Both the position numbers and the translations under genes were made by a program. DNA of 64,000 nt from Apophysomyces variabilis (taxonomy: Eukaryota > Mucoromycota > Mucoromycetes > Mucorales > Mucoraceae). Of the stretch, positions 33,697-46,864 are shown piece by piece. The stretch covers positions 776,515-840,514 of the forward strand of contig MZZL01000405.1 in NCBI GenBank assembly GCA_002749535.1, in the 5' to 3' direction. The notes beneath the pieces are model-generated. The model searched no databases. It had not been told where the DNA came from and saw nothing but the letters and a program-made list of their open reading frames with translations. The first letter of the stretch is position 1. Each line of letters begins with the position of its first letter.

Positions 33697-36600
33697 GTTG
33701 ACGTCTATGGATGTACAGTAGAGCTAAAAGAAAAAGGGACAGCGGCAGCGGAATACTATAAAAAGGGGAAACTGTCGGGGATGGATTTTCTCTGTGTGTG
33801 CATGCGCGGCGCGGTTGAGCCTCTGCCGGGGTGATAAGAGAGATAACCAGCTTTGCGGTAAAAGTACGTTCAGCAGTCTTCTACGCTATGGAGGTTATCG
33901 ATGTATCATGTAAGATTTTTTTTATATACTCTTACCTAGTAAAAGTAGGCCTAGCGACTGATTTGCCTTTAGATTCGCTAAACGTCTCTTTTCCGACCAA
34001 CCAAGTTACACTTCTACCATCACTGATCATTCCTTGTCTGATGAACGATGTATATAAACAAAGCGTTTGGAAGCAGAACGTATAGACATAGTTACTAAGG
34101 ATTTCACTAGTGCAATAGTGTACTGAAAACAGGACAGCTGAGCATTTCTATGCAGCGGGAATGCTACACAATGAGGTCAAAATAATAACAACAAATTGAG
34201 ACTGAGTAAACGTTTTCTTCCATGATTGCTTTTTCACAGCAATGGAGGCCTTTATGTTGCACAAATAAAACAATATCTAATAATTTACGCAAATCAAATT
34301 TCTTATTGTTGTTGCCAGATTTGAAGGGCTACTTCAACGGAATTATAGCAGTAGATAGTAAAAGCGATTGTATTTAATCATGGCGTATAAATTGTAATCG
34401 CAGTAGATGCGTTGTCCTGAAATACTGCCAAATGAACGTCTTAACAAAAGCAGCCATGCCAACAATAATGCAAACAAAAAATAGAACAAAGCCCCCTTTT
34501 CCTTGGCGCAGAAATAGAGAAACATATGTGTGGTATGGGTAGTTGACCCTAGCTCAGTATCCTCTTTGTTCATCGTATTATCCACCAAATACAACTTTGC
34601 ACTATTGCTAGGGTAATGTTTAGCTACTCGTTGTCAATGCAATGGCAACGATTTCTACTCAAGATGTGCATAGATTTATTCGAACAGCAAAATATCTCCG
34701 TTCAGGTAACCAAAAGACGGCCCTTAAGCGATACAATGAATACAAATACAAATCATCTATTTAGACGGTAATTTATAAGATAGAAATAAATAAATATCCT
34801 CATATAGGCTTCTTTTGGCGCACGTGAGTATCACTATGTTGGTAAATAGCCCATCTACAGAATCGGCGTCACTAATGCATGACTCCTTAGATACTGCTTC
34901 CTACCATTCTAACGAGCACATTAAAGGAACAGATTCTTGCATCCCGTTTTATCCTTTCATAGGATGAAGAAGGCATGAGAGCCTGCTATTAACAACTTGT
35001 TCATTGCCAATTACAACTTGTTCAGTCTTCTTTTCAATGTAGCAATAAACACACATATGGACCACCTTTTTGGGTCAATAACCTGACCTTGGCCATTTGG
35101 CTTTTGCCAGGTTTCTGAACATTCATTTTTGTCTTTTTCAGAATAGATTGTACTGATGCATAGGTTAAATTTAGGTTTGCTGTATATGCATCTCTGAAAT
35201 GGTAAAATGTACATTGTTTGAAACTACCGACAGTTCTACTTTGATTCGAAGCAAATGTTTGCTTTACAAACTATGCATTTGCATATCAAAGGTATTGCCC
35301 TTACCAATGTTGTTGATTCTATGCTTACTGTAAACATTACGAAGATGCTTTTAACATATTGATTATATAGATATTGAATTTGCCGTGCTCATGATTTATT
35401 ACTCATCCGTGCGACCAAACGCAAGCAAAGCCGAATATACAAGATCTAGAAACATCGCTTTTTAGTCAAAATACGTTTTACAGAATAAATACCCTTTGAA
35501 TATTTTGAGATACCTGTAATCCAGTCTATCTCAGATGAATAGTTACTGCTGCGTGAAATTCAAAGTGTTCCTGGCAATAAGGAGATCTTGTACTAATTAC
35601 AAAATAAACTAAGCTCCATAAACAGCTTTGTTATGGCCCCGATATTGAGATATAGCTTTTCTATGGCAATAGCATGGTCTTGTTTCCTTTGAGTATCTAT
35701 AAATTAATTTACAGAGCTAACCTGGCTTGTCTAAAATACTGATGCCCAATTGGTCCCTTTAAATCCATAAGATCTATCTATGACTTTAAAGTTTAATCTT
35801 TTGTGCGCGGAGTTAAGGATTATTTACTGCTGTAATGCGATCCCATTCATTTCGCGGTCTTGTTACATCTTGGCCAGACGGACATTCTCAAGCTATTGCA
35901 ACCACTGAATAAGTTACTCTATATAGCAAAAGCCAACTTAGGAAATGATCATTCAAGGAGCATGAAACATTTCAGGGATATTCTGAAAATGTTATCAATC
36001 TTCGCAGCCAGTGTAGTACCTACTCCTTCCCTAGATAATCAAGTTGGTTTATATTACCCTCCAAGAAGAAAACTAGACAAGGTTACGCTGTACTTTCATT
36101 TACAAGATTGATAGTATGCCTAGTCAATAAATGCTTTTTGCCATTGATAGACCACATGAGAAGAGCTGACTAGCATAAATTGTCTCAGTACATAGTTTAC
36201 CACAATATGAGTTTACAACATCGGCTTTCGACCGATACGTTTCCGATTTTAGTCTGTGTATTGACAACAAGGCATAATTCATAAAGAAAGCCCACGAACA
36301 CCACATGGCGTATATAATTTATTTAGGCTAAATGACAGGCTTATCTTGGCGCTGACATGCCGGCCATCTCTACCGCTATAGAAGGTTTTAGGTTAGACAG
36401 CAGCATTACAGAAATACTCCTGTTATTCATAAAAACGGATTGTCAAAGCGGATGGTAACGTGACAAGAATAGTGTTATACCCTAAATAATGGCAAAAATC
36501 ATCTTGAACTTATTACATAGCAAAAGCCGTATTCCATTGTTTGAGTTACAGGCAAATGTATGCCAGTACACGATCATTTTACTTTGATTACCGGTATGCT

Positions 36601-37623
36601 TCTGACTTTGAGATGATGCAGCTCATCTGTCCACCAGTGAGCAGCTGTGCTATCGGTTTTGTTTCACAGTGCATCAAAAACTAGTATACTCTGGAATTCT
36701 GAAGCATAAAAACTAAGTTCATTCTTTGCTCCTTCCTCTTCCTTTCCGTTTATGATTTTGCTTGGGAGGCCTTAATGAGAGCTTTTCTATCACTGGCTTG
36801 TGTAACATCGAGCCATAACCACAGTGCCAGAGAGCGCGACTCGAGACAACTACCAATCGGAAAAAAGCCAATACAAATGATTTAATGAAATTGCGTTTTC
36901 TTATGGTGCATTCTATTTGATGCCACATATAATTTACCATCGACTTACGATCAGCATAATGAATGCCGAACCGAAAACCCCGAAGTATGGAGTTATCTGA
37001 CGTCTTACAAGTCGGTAGGATCTTCATTCTAAGATCGGCTTCATCCTCCTGTCTGGGTAACCCTGGCGTGGCAGAAAAAAAAAGAAAGGGTCGACTATCA
37101 ATCCACCCTGAACTTCGTTTGGTCTCGAACAAACCACCGGTCAGAGTATGCGCGGTTGTGTGTTTTTTTTATTTTCGTATATGCATGCCCTTGCTACAAG
37201 AACAGACCCAATCAAATGTTAGCCTGCATTGTCACAGTGTGGTTTGTTGTACCTCAAGAGGGAAAGTGCATCATGACTTGTGACGCCGCCGCGCACGTGT
37301 ATTGTAACGCTGACCCTATTTTGATTCACAAGGACGCAATATGATTGGTATTCGATCTAGCAACAACTGATGGTGGTGGTGCAAGCAGGGTTAATAAAGA
37401 TATTAACAGTGCATAGAGGGCTTGCATCGTAAATACGTTAAGTCCTCTATTTTTTTTTTTTCTTTCAGGTCGGCTTTGCATCCGCAGAGACTGTACCGGG
37501 GCAGCCAGCCGTGACCAATAACACTGAACCAGTTCGCATCCTCTTATTTATTCCACCCCTTCCCCCAATTTCCCCTTTATTTATTTCTCTCTTTCCTTTC
37601 CCTTCCTTTCCTTCATTCTGTTC
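33697..37623. other. Long divergent intergenic region, 3.9 kb
   Basis: This region is mostly AT-rich and without a clear gene. Near the FHIP start there is a short GC-rich stretch (33780-33840). A minus-strand frame at 34343-34594 encodes one strongly hydrophobic segment (LFYFLFALLLAWLLLL), possibly a small membrane protein or chance. A phosphatase-like relic is listed at 36610-36705. The last 80 bp before the coiled-coil gene are a C/T-rich leader. The open frame at 36719-37132 is not recognisable. Confidence 0.4.
36610..36705 (-). pseudogene. Possible Siw14-like phosphatase relic
   Basis: On the minus strand, CTTCAGAATT, then a TTTTTGA string, GAAACAA and CACTGGTGGACAGA occur in the same order as in the last exon of the intact phosphatase at 54230-55191, but with a shorter distance between them and stops in frame. 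The 14-base exact match makes chance less likely, though the fragment is short and no P-loop is present. Confidence 0.3.
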
Positions 37624-39954
37624 ATGACCAACATTGCAACTGTCATGGGCAACTCTCGAAAGCAACAACGTAAAGGCAATACTGTCTCTGGACCTAACAA
37701 ACAAACGGTGAGACAAAGAAATGCATTTCATTTCCACCGGTTACCAACACCTGGTTTCCCTAGACACCCTACCACCTCAAAGAAGAAGACCTGGTGACAG
37801 ACCTTTTCAATCCGCAATCGGTATAATACAGATATACCGAAAAGATTATAGATTTTCTTACCACTCTTGGACACTTTCTTTCTAGTTGACCGATAGCAAA
37901 CAAGACAATCTGCCACAAACATTTTCAGAACCAGCAAACATGTCCAAAAGCGAACCAGCTATTCACTCCGTTCCCTCACCTGCGGATTCGCATTTCGGCT
38001 TTCCTTCCGGCACTCCTAGGAAGGTAAATAATCGCTTCACGAGTACTCCCATAATAACTAATATCCTCTCTCCGTATTTCTTACGTTTTCTTTCATTTAG
38101 AGAAGCTCCAGTGTACACACAAAAATTAAAGATGATACCGAGGATTCGGTTTTTGACTTTGCGCAACCTCCTCGAGGTTCACAAAGGTTAGAAACAAAAA
38201 CAATCAAAGGTCTAAAACAAAAAAGCGCTCATGTCGAAACTTTAGCGTTGCCGAAGATGAAAGCGACAGCATGTATCAACCCTCCCAAAGACGGTCTCCA
38301 CTTTTTGATGACCCAGCTGTAGTTCAAGTCGGGCACACCACACATCTGCATCACGAGTCCTTTTGCTGTTGTCAAAATCCTAACACAGAAAACGAGGTAA
38401 AAGCGAACGTAACCGAAATGGATAGTTCGGATATTGAAATGATTGTTCCTAAAGGAGTACAACACCGCGCCAGCTTGCTCCATTGGCCTACAAACCTTGG
38501 AAGAAAAGCTAACACAATACGTGAGCAAGAAGATCGACGAAGTAGTTGAAGCAAAGAAAGATACCCCTAGGGGAGGATCCTATCAATACCATCAACAACA
38601 ACAGCAGCTATTTGGGCTGGAGAACTCCCCTCAACCTCATCACAATAATATTAGTCTAGACCTGCTATGGAAACGCCAAGCAGCAGTAGAAGAACAATTA
38701 AAAACGATGCGACGTTCCCATCACCCCCTATCAACTGCGAATATAGATTGGGAGGCTTCGTTTGCCCGCTGGGAGCAACGCATCCGCACGCTGGAGATGC
38801 AGGTCGCTCCGCTACTTAAATCCGAAGCTTGCCTTGACGCAACGGACAAGATGCGCAACGCTGAGGACGGCATCTTTTGGGAAAATGACATGTGCCATGC
38901 CCGAGCTGGCGGCGCAGAGGCAAATCCCAGCCGCATGCTAGACCTTAGCCGAATAGCACAGATGGAGCGAGAAAGAGCCAACCAAAAAGCAATTCAGAAG
39001 CTTCGACAGACCTTGAACTCGCAGGAGGAAGAGCTTCTCAACTGGAAACATCGTTGCAAAGACCTTTCTAACTGCAACCCCATGGAGATTCGACTGAAAT
39101 ACGACTATCTTATGGAAGAAAAGCTTCGTATAGAACAATTGTTGAATGCAAAAGAAGAAGAGATCAAATCGTTGATGAGTCAATGTTCGGAAGCAAACAG
39201 AAAAGCTGAAAAAGAGTCTGCACGTTTTCGTGATCTGTTGCTAAGAAACGGGCAGCTGATGGAGAAATACCAAGAGCTGCAGTCAGCTCGTTTTGATCCT
39301 AATGGTCGACCGCCACCACAAGCGGAGCTGGTCGAACTACAGCATTTATTGAACGAAGAACGACAGAAATGCAAGCAGCTAGAACACGAACATGTGGAGA
39401 TGCACAAACGACAGACAGAAAGTATGATGCAGATGGACCAGCTGCGTAACCGTATCCGGACTTTAGAAACCGAGCTGGGGGGTCGAAAGCAAGCTACCAA
39501 CAACAACAACAATAACAATAACAACGGCAGACGAACGACCGAATCTCATGTTTATGTCAAGCCTGACCAGCGACAGCGAAGGCCCTTTTTGCGCCCACCA
39601 CCACCACAGGTCGCTAGGCTTCCAACTCCGCGAGCTTCTCCTTGCAAAGAATTTTTACCAGGCTCCCCGAATCAGTCTTTCAAGGAGGAAGGTGGTTACA
39701 TAACATTTAACACATATATCAACGGAGAGTTAATGGAATACCGTGTCAAAGTCCCTGCTGGTTCTGCAGATAGTTTACGATCACCCTCTCCTCTTGGTAA
39801 TCGTCCCTACGATTATCATCCTTATGCCCTCGTGTCACCCCCAATGACACGAGTAGCCTCCCCACAGTCGCCCCACACCATACCTTCTAAAAAGGGCCTT
39901 AATCCGAATGCGCCCGAGTGGAACGGTCACTGGAAGATCGAACAGTCTCTATAA
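37624..39954 (+). CDS. Long coiled-coil protein of unknown function
   Basis: The start ATG at 37624 (MTNIATVMGNSRKQQ) follows a C/T-rich leader. Four introns (after 37707, and near 38023-38100, 38195-38255 and 38397-38454) join Ser/Pro-rich disordered segments to a large last exon. From about 38820 to 39490 this encodes almost continuous heptad-like helix (for example ERERANQKAIQKLRQTLNSQ and EELLNWKHRCKDL), followed by a polyasparagine run and a Pro/Arg-rich stretch. The protein then has a conserved-looking tail with GGYITFNTYINGELMEYRV and ends WNGHWKIEQSL. The architecture suggests a cytoskeletal, spindle-pole or polarity scaffold, but I recognise no family and assign no function. Confidence 0.7.
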
Positions 39955-41231
39955 ACATCCATCACCTTACCCTTAAAAAGCCTATATTCCCATTTTCCTC
40001 CCTTTCCTTTTTTCTTTTTCATTTGATCTGCATAAAGTTCTGTCTACCTCCCTTTTTCCATCTCAAATTCCCCCTTTTTTTCCAAGCATTAAAGAAGCAT
40101 AAAAAGAGTCACCATAATTTGCAATAGGCAGGGGCATTACTAAAACTTTTTAGTCGCCGCCATCAAAACATGCGTGCTTAGTGTTGTTATGACCTATATG
40201 TAGATTGCGTAAAACAGAAGCACATGACAGAGTTGGGTTTAGTTTTGGCTACTCTTCTGGTATTCAACCAGATGTGTTACACAGGAATGCCAAAAACTTC
40301 TCTTTGCCACTGCAGAAAATGAAAAAAAAACCTAAAAAAAAGAGTGTTGTTTGTGACAGAAGCAAAAAATCAAATGCCGAATCAGGTTGGCTTCATTGCA
40401 CGTAAGGGAAGACAAAGTAAAGTTTATTGGACGGATAAACATATGGTAGCCTTGGTCAAATGCTTTCAAATCAAACGCAGTAGTCTAACTAATTCAACGC
40501 CTAGCTGGATATGTTGCTTTGAGCAGACACTAGTCTTACGAATGGGAAAAAGAAGGGGACTGAATCAGTTCTGCTTTCTATTTCATTTCCTAGTCAACGC
40601 CATGGAAATGGCTGGCTTTTTTGTTCGTCATGAAAGCAAATACATCTGTAGCCCTTTGTTTTGGCAGTCATATCAAACTATTTGATGTCAAACGCAAAAT
40701 ATGCAGGCTCTTTTTTCACGCATAACATTCAATTCCTTGGTTCCAGAATCATAAAGGATGAGTCGCGTCTCCTAAGCAACCCGTTAGCAGTGTGCTAGAT
40801 GGTGACTTGGTTAAGTGTAAGAACCAAGACAATATTAATACCATGGAGACCACAAGCTACCTCATCTTCTGTTAATAGATCCTTTACGGTTATTCGTCCC
40901 TACCAGATCGAGTCAACAGCTGCATAGGTTCCATAAATATTAGCACATCATTCAAACTCAACGGTATGTGAACCAACATTGACAGGGAGCCAAAATTCAA
41001 AACCAAGGAAGAGATGCAGCACACAAGACTAAAAACATTGCCTACAGTCCAGAAAAGTTCATTTCAAGGAAAGTTGCCAACGCAACAACAACCATATCTC
41101 CTACAACACTTGACTGAAGCACACAAGATATCAGAGAAAGAAAGCAGCAAATCATGTTTAAGCGGCGCCAAATTTCTATGCGAAAACAAACCTCCAATGG
41201 ACTGAGGTGACAGTTGCTCTTTGCATCAGCA
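39955..41231. other. Intergenic region upstream of the SR protein gene
   Basis: About 1.3 kb, T/C-rich just after the coiled-coil stop (39960-40090, likely 3' UTR), then AT-rich. Open frames at 40205-40685 and 41014-41205 lack family features, and the latter probably lies in the leader of the next gene. Confidence 0.45.
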
Positions 41232-42273
41232 ATGACCACAGTGACACATCAAACGAATGAGTGCACTGTCAAAGCTGCCAACATTACAGGAGAAGCGAAT
41301 GAAGAGGTGGTTCGTACTTTATTTGAGATTCTAGGCCCTATTAAAAACCTTGAATTACACAAGAGGTAAAAGAGAAAAGAAAAACAACGCCATAACATGC
41401 ATTCTTACCATGCGCGCCTCAATTCTTTTTTTTTTTCTGTTTTATGGCCCATTGCTTATCAAAGTCCCTATCATGATGGCGCCCAAGAAGCTATTGTAGA
41501 ATTTGAAGAGCGTGAGGCAGCTATGACAGCGCTGCATCTATCCGGCACAGAATTAGGCGACCGGATTCTCGTCATTTCCTTTAATGCACGCATTCCCGAA
41601 AAACCACAACCACCACCATCACAACCGGAACAAAAACAGCATCATATTTTATATGCATATTGTCCATCTTCTAAAACTACAAAGGAGGATCTTCGTACGT
41701 TTTTTCGGCCATGCGGAACAGTTGAAATTGAATGGCTTGCTTACGAGGAATCATCATCATCTGAGAGTCGATGGGCTGTCTTGGATTTCTCCAGTGTGCA
41801 GGCTGCAGATGCAGCAATCCATATGAATGGGCAGATTCTTAACGATAAACCAGTAAAGTAATTGTCGCCAAAAAGAAGAAATAGATGATTCACAAACCAA
41901 TGATGTCACATTCTAGGATATGTCGAGAAAAGCCTGAGAAAGAAAAGGAGAGTTCAGAAAGCCGAGAAAAATCTCATAGCCGACATTCTCGTGAGAGGAG
42001 CAGGACAAGAAGTAGCAGCCATAGCCGCCATCACCATTATCACTCTCGGCGAGATGATAAACGCAAATACCATTCACGAGAACGTCACCGAAGTCGCTCC
42101 CGTTATGATTCAAGAGGTAAAAAGAAATCGCATAATAATAAGAACAGGCTAGGGTAACATTGGGCTCTTGGTTTTTTTTCATTCAAGATTATTCTCCGAG
42201 AAGACGATCACGATCCAGAGATAGGGAATATCGCGATAGAAGTCGAAGTACAAGAGACAGGTACAGGAGATGA
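41232..42273 (+). CDS. SR-type splicing factor with two RRMs, SREK1-like
   Basis: A probable nuclear pre-mRNA splicing regulator. The start at 41232 (MTTVTHQTNECTVKAANITG) begins a first RNA-recognition motif (VVRTLFEILGPIKNLEL, then after an intron AIVEFEEREAAMTALHLSG). A second motif follows (HILYAYCPSSKTTKEDL, RTFFRPCGTVEIEWLAYEE, WAVLDFSSVQAADAAI). The C-terminus is an RS domain of alternating Arg-Ser and His-Arg (RERSRTRSSSHSRHHHYHSR, then SPRRRSRSRDREYRDRSRS) and stops at 42273. Three introns are seen: about 41369-41460, 41859-41916 and 42117-42186. The two-RRM plus RS layout, with the weak RNP1 of the first domain, resembles SREK1 more than Srp1/SRSF1. The exact orthology is unsure. 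Confidence 0.8.
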
Positions 42274-44699
42274 CAAACCTATGGTCTGTTTTGGCGAGAT
42301 GTCCGATACGGTTGTTCCACATGTTTCTGGGTCTTAGGCGTTCCCTCACTATTAAGGTAGCAATGATAACACCCTGTCATCGGATCCTTATCCTCGGGAT
42401 AAATGAACCTAGAAAAGAAAAAAAAACAAAGAAAATACCAAAGGAAAAAGCAGGAAGTTCTTTAATTTTTGACATAATCTTCGTTCCACTGCGGCTTTGT
42501 TTACTGTACAATTTTTATCTTGTCTCACGCTTTACTTCAAATTAACTGTCAACTTATGACAGCAGTTGCAAAGACTGCAATGATTGATTTCATTAAACGT
42601 CAATTCATACGGCTTCCTTGCAATGAATGGCTACCATAGACTCTTATGAAACGAGAGGGTGACTAGAGGGTCTCTTTGTTATCGAACAGTGGATGGATTA
42701 CGTACTTTGAGAACGTGAGATCAGGGAACGGTATGTATTTCAAAGCTGGTGGGTTATTTTTGGCTTGGCAGCTTTGCAAAGAAAGATGCATGTTATCAAA
42801 CAGATTTTATTGCTTTGTTTACGAAAAGTAGTACAAGTTTGACAATCCCCTACAGTGAGAGGAACAAGTGTATGCAAGCTGGCAACAACTTGCACTGCCG
42901 GATTCGGTGAACTCCTTGATTCGGCAATAAGATTGACCTTTCTTAGGCCACAAAGCCAGTTTTACATAGGGAACGCGGGACATGCTGTGATCAGATGAGA
43001 AAACCATTGCTTCAGTATCATAGAAGGCAGAACCTTAATTTCTTTCATTGCATTTCTTCAGCGAGCAATTTACGTTTTGGATACGAATTCCATGGAAACA
43101 TAGCTTCTGTGATTACTGCGTCAAATATTTCTGTTCCATCTTTTAGTTAGCTTCTCGTAAGGCCTTCTGCAATTCCTATAACGGTTTTTTTTTGACTCCT
43201 TGCCAAATGATAAATCAAAACAGATATACTAATGGATCAAACCTGGCGTCTATGCTGCAGGCAAACGAGAAGTCGCTCCCCCCATAAAAATAGACATCAC
43301 TTCTATAATCGCCTGCATCGCCGAAAAAAAAGATTGCATTTAAACTATTCCTGTTGAGAAAATAAATGTCGTTTCCCCAACGATGAAATAGTCAAAGGGC
43401 AATCCAATGGTTGAAGCAATTATGCCTCCATATCTGTCATTACTTCTGTTCAAAGCAAGGTGTCCTAAATAGGAAGTGTTTTGTGTGATTGTAATGCTGG
43501 GTCATTCAGTTCAAAAGCGTTCTATGTCACGTTCAACAAGAAACTCCTTTTGTTTCGTGAAGGAAGCTGGTCAATGTAACTGAAACAGTCCATCGCGCAA
43601 GAAAAGGAATGTTATACAAAGGTGTGCTAGAGGGGCCATGTTAGCAAATCCTGCTGACTGTCAATTGGTTTCCTTATTGAAATAGGCCTTTGCAGATCTG
43701 ACGCGAAAAAAAAAGAAAGAACAAAAAGAAGATCGAAAGGACCAACTTTAAATCGTAGGCGGTAAGCGACCTTTTACTTTTCTCCATTAAGAAATGAACG
43801 ATGGAAACTTCTATTGTTTCTTAAATTCGTTAAAGTTCTTTTTTTTTTTGTTTGTGTTGCTGTACTCTCATTTATAAGAGGAATCAATGGCTAGTCATGC
43901 AAACCTTCGCAGAGCCAGAAACACTCCAATACTATGCTAATTCATGGCATTTTTGCTTTCTAACATGCCAATGGAACGACTAGAAAATCGTAGTAAGCAT
44001 CATCCGATACAAAGACACCAACAGGGTATGGCAGCAATGTACTAGTCCATACTGTGAGAACGGTGGGACCAAAACTCGAATTACCATAATGGACTACAAA
44101 CAAGGCGCATTCCCTCACATTAGAGATGTATTGATTGATACAATAATTAACTTCGGAGAGGGATAGAGCGTATGACTATGCGAGAAATGTCTAGAATAGA
44201 ATGGGTGTATCCACGAACGTTTTGCTATGTCTACCTTACCATAGTGTTCAATGAGACTTAAGCGGTTCGTTATTGTGGCAAATCAAGTCAGTTTTTTTTT
44301 TTACCTTTGTTTATGACACGCTATATGACAAAGCGTAGTTACAGTGCTGCGCAAGCCATACCTGCTATCTGCCAGTCCGTCTTTTCTCCCTTTCTGGGAC
44401 GGCAGATTCCTCTGTCCAGCTCAAGGATAATATAAATAACCCCCTATTCACCCTTTCCTAAAGTGCAGAAGTCGAAGAATAGTATCAGAAAAACAAGCTA
44501 TAATTTAATTTGAGTATCTATAGATAGGTGTACATGTTTTTTTCCTATATTGATAAGGATGTCCCTTTTTTTTGTTTTGAAGAAGCAGGTGGTAAATGAG
44601 AAACGGAGAGGTGGTTCCTAACAATAAAACTGTATAATATATTACACATGTAGAATGGTAAACAAAGAGCAAAAGGAAAATGGTAACGTTGTCAAAGGG
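42274..44699. other. Convergent intergenic region, 2.4 kb
   Basis: Between the SR protein gene and the BTB/CAP-Gly gene I see AT-rich sequence with short A or T runs, and no credible gene or repeat. The frame at 42819-43007 looks like chance. Confidence 0.45.
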
Positions 44700-46864
44700 T
44701 CATACAATGACAATAAGGTCTTCAGGCCGCATGAAGACGCCTCGATTTGGCGATGTCCAAAAGTAACGTTGGCCATCAACAGAACCATCATTCTTACCCA
44801 CTAAACACAGAGTTAATTCATCTTACGTTTCCCTGGTATGATCCCTGTCTTTTCCTTCTCCCTCTATTTCATTTCTTCCTATTTTTACCTCTTCGATCCA
44901 ATTCGACGCCGACCCATATCCCATCTGCAAAGCCAACATGGCCAATATACACTACTGTGCCTACTGTCAAAACCGGTCGCCGGGTAAGCTGGACTCTTTT
45001 CCCAATAGCCACTGTTCTGGTCAAGGCTTTTGAAGCTGCTTTCTTTTTTGATCTAAGCAGTGTGGGTGAGAGCAATTTCTGAAGTGTTCCCTGTTTCTTC
45101 TTGGGTGCTGGCAATGTCACACTGGCCCAAGATGACGTGTATGGCTCACATTGTTGCGAAGAAGACGCAGACGACTTGCGTGAAATTTTGTAGCCTGTGC
45201 TGTCGTTCCGTTGTGATGGTCTCGAAGTGGCCCACTGGTGCTGTGCTTGTTCACGAGTGAGTTGTTTACTGCACACTTTTCGTATGAGCTGAAGCAGATG
45301 ACTTCCGTTTGACGTTGGCGTGTGCATAGAAGATGCTGCAGAATAAACGGTGGAGGATGAGCGTCGGGTGGATGTCGTGTAGAGAGACGCCCTTCGTCTG
45401 TTCCTATAACCTGAAGGTGTCGACGAGTAAACGGAGATACGTGATGGCGTCCATAAAAACGAGAATAAACCATGTTTGTGAAATGTATCATTATCTGGGG
45501 TACGCAATAGGGATCGTACGGGAATTGCAAGTTCTAATAAAGAAAGCAATGACCGGTCATGAGATCAGGTCTGTTCATATCGTCAAAGCCAATGTACAGT
45601 TACCTTGAGCCAGGTTTTTCAACGTACTCCGATCCAGTTGATCCAGCCCGCCCACTTCTCTGATTTGCTCCAACCTTCGAGAGATATACTCCAATATCAA
45701 GCCTTTAGCAACACTTAGTATATGTTTCACTTGGTAATGATGTTGGACAGCATGGCGGCACATGAGGTCACGAACAATGCCTTCATATAGCAATCCAGCA
45801 TTATTATTGTCCATCTGATCTTCTAAGACATGCATCAAAAGGTATTCCAGGAAGTCAAATGAATACGTTATGCCATCTATACATGACAAGAGAGCTGGAT
45901 ATTGACTGCAGTAGAAATCAAAGTTTCGTGCAATAATCCCGGTAGCACAGGACTGAACTGAGGCTATGGTCGCGTGCAAAGGATGACTCCAGGAAAGAAA
46001 TGGATCACTAGTTGCTAGCGATTGTGAGGCGCAGAAACACGCATAGAGTGACTCAATGGCATTGCTTTTGCCCACACGCTTGAGTAGCTGTTTGGTCAAC
46101 TGATGACTCATATCTTCTGAGAAATGCTCCACCAGGACTTGGGCTAGGTCACGGCTTGTCCAAAATGTCTGGATGGATTTGTCCGGATCATGGGTTAATA
46201 CTGCTGTCGCCGTGTATGTCATGCTAGCCATCCGTTCATCGTCATACTCAGTGGCGCGTGTATGACAAAAGGCGAATAGTCGCGGAAGTAAACAAAGACA
46301 CTCTTGGCAATGGCACGACCAATGATGTACTAGCGCGCATAGACGATCTACAGCTGCCTGGCAAAGTTTCTCCATTCCGAGATAATCTGCTGCAATATAC
46401 ACATTTTGCAAGCGTTCAAGTGCTTGTTGGGACGGAACAGATACGTTGCTTTCCGTATGTAGAACGATGTTTTCGGTATACATGTAGTTGAGAATGCAAT
46501 CCAGGGCCTGACTGTCGCAGAAGATGTTGCGGGGCAATAACACGATGGACGCTCTGGCTTCACGGAAATCACTGGCTAACATGGCCGAAAAATAGGGTGA
46601 TTGAGCAATCAAGACGGCTTTGTGGCAGGGCCAGCGGGTCTTGTTAATTTCTCCGCTTGAAGTGGTTGCATAAGAGTCGTATCCTGTACAGCTGCTATGA
46701 ACCCGTTTATGGCAAGCTAAAGACGATGACTGTGATGCACGATGGATTTGCAGTGATATTCGTCGTTTAGCAATTGTTATTTCCGATAATGAGGTACTTT
46801 GATCAGGACCTATCGCTACAATGATGTCGGGAGTTTCATTGCTCATGACCATACATTTCGTCAT
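44700..46864 (-). CDS. BTB/POZ protein with C-terminal CAP-Gly domain
   Basis: The start at 46864 (MTKCMVMSNETPDIIVAIG) leads into a BTB/POZ domain, with WPCHKAVLIAQSPYFSAML, the IVLLP strand and DCILNYMYTENIVL, followed by a BACK-like helical region (LEQIREVGGLDQL). After an intron (about 45550-45605) comes a Ser/Thr-rich linker, then a CAP-Gly domain: GKRVQLTRRPVLTVGTVVYIG, FADGIWVGVELD and, after another intron (about 44838-44880), GKNDGSVDGQRYF and RGVFMRPEDL, ending at 44700. The GKNDG loop that binds the EEY/F tail of tubulin or EB proteins is intact. It may be a cullin-3 adaptor or scaffold tied to microtubule plus ends. Both domain calls are strong; the role is inference. An ATG at 47014 would add an unlikely leader. 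Confidence 0.85.

Noticed and set aside
35860..36111. 83-codon plus-strand open frame
   Set aside because: There is no family feature, no splice context and ordinary AT-rich composition; probably chance.
36719..37132. 137-codon minus-strand open frame
   Set aside because: Composition is irregular and no domain is visible; it covers promoter-side sequence of the coiled-coil gene.
41014..41205. 63-codon frame just upstream of the SR protein
   Set aside because: No RRM or RS features; it most likely lies in the 5' leader of that gene.
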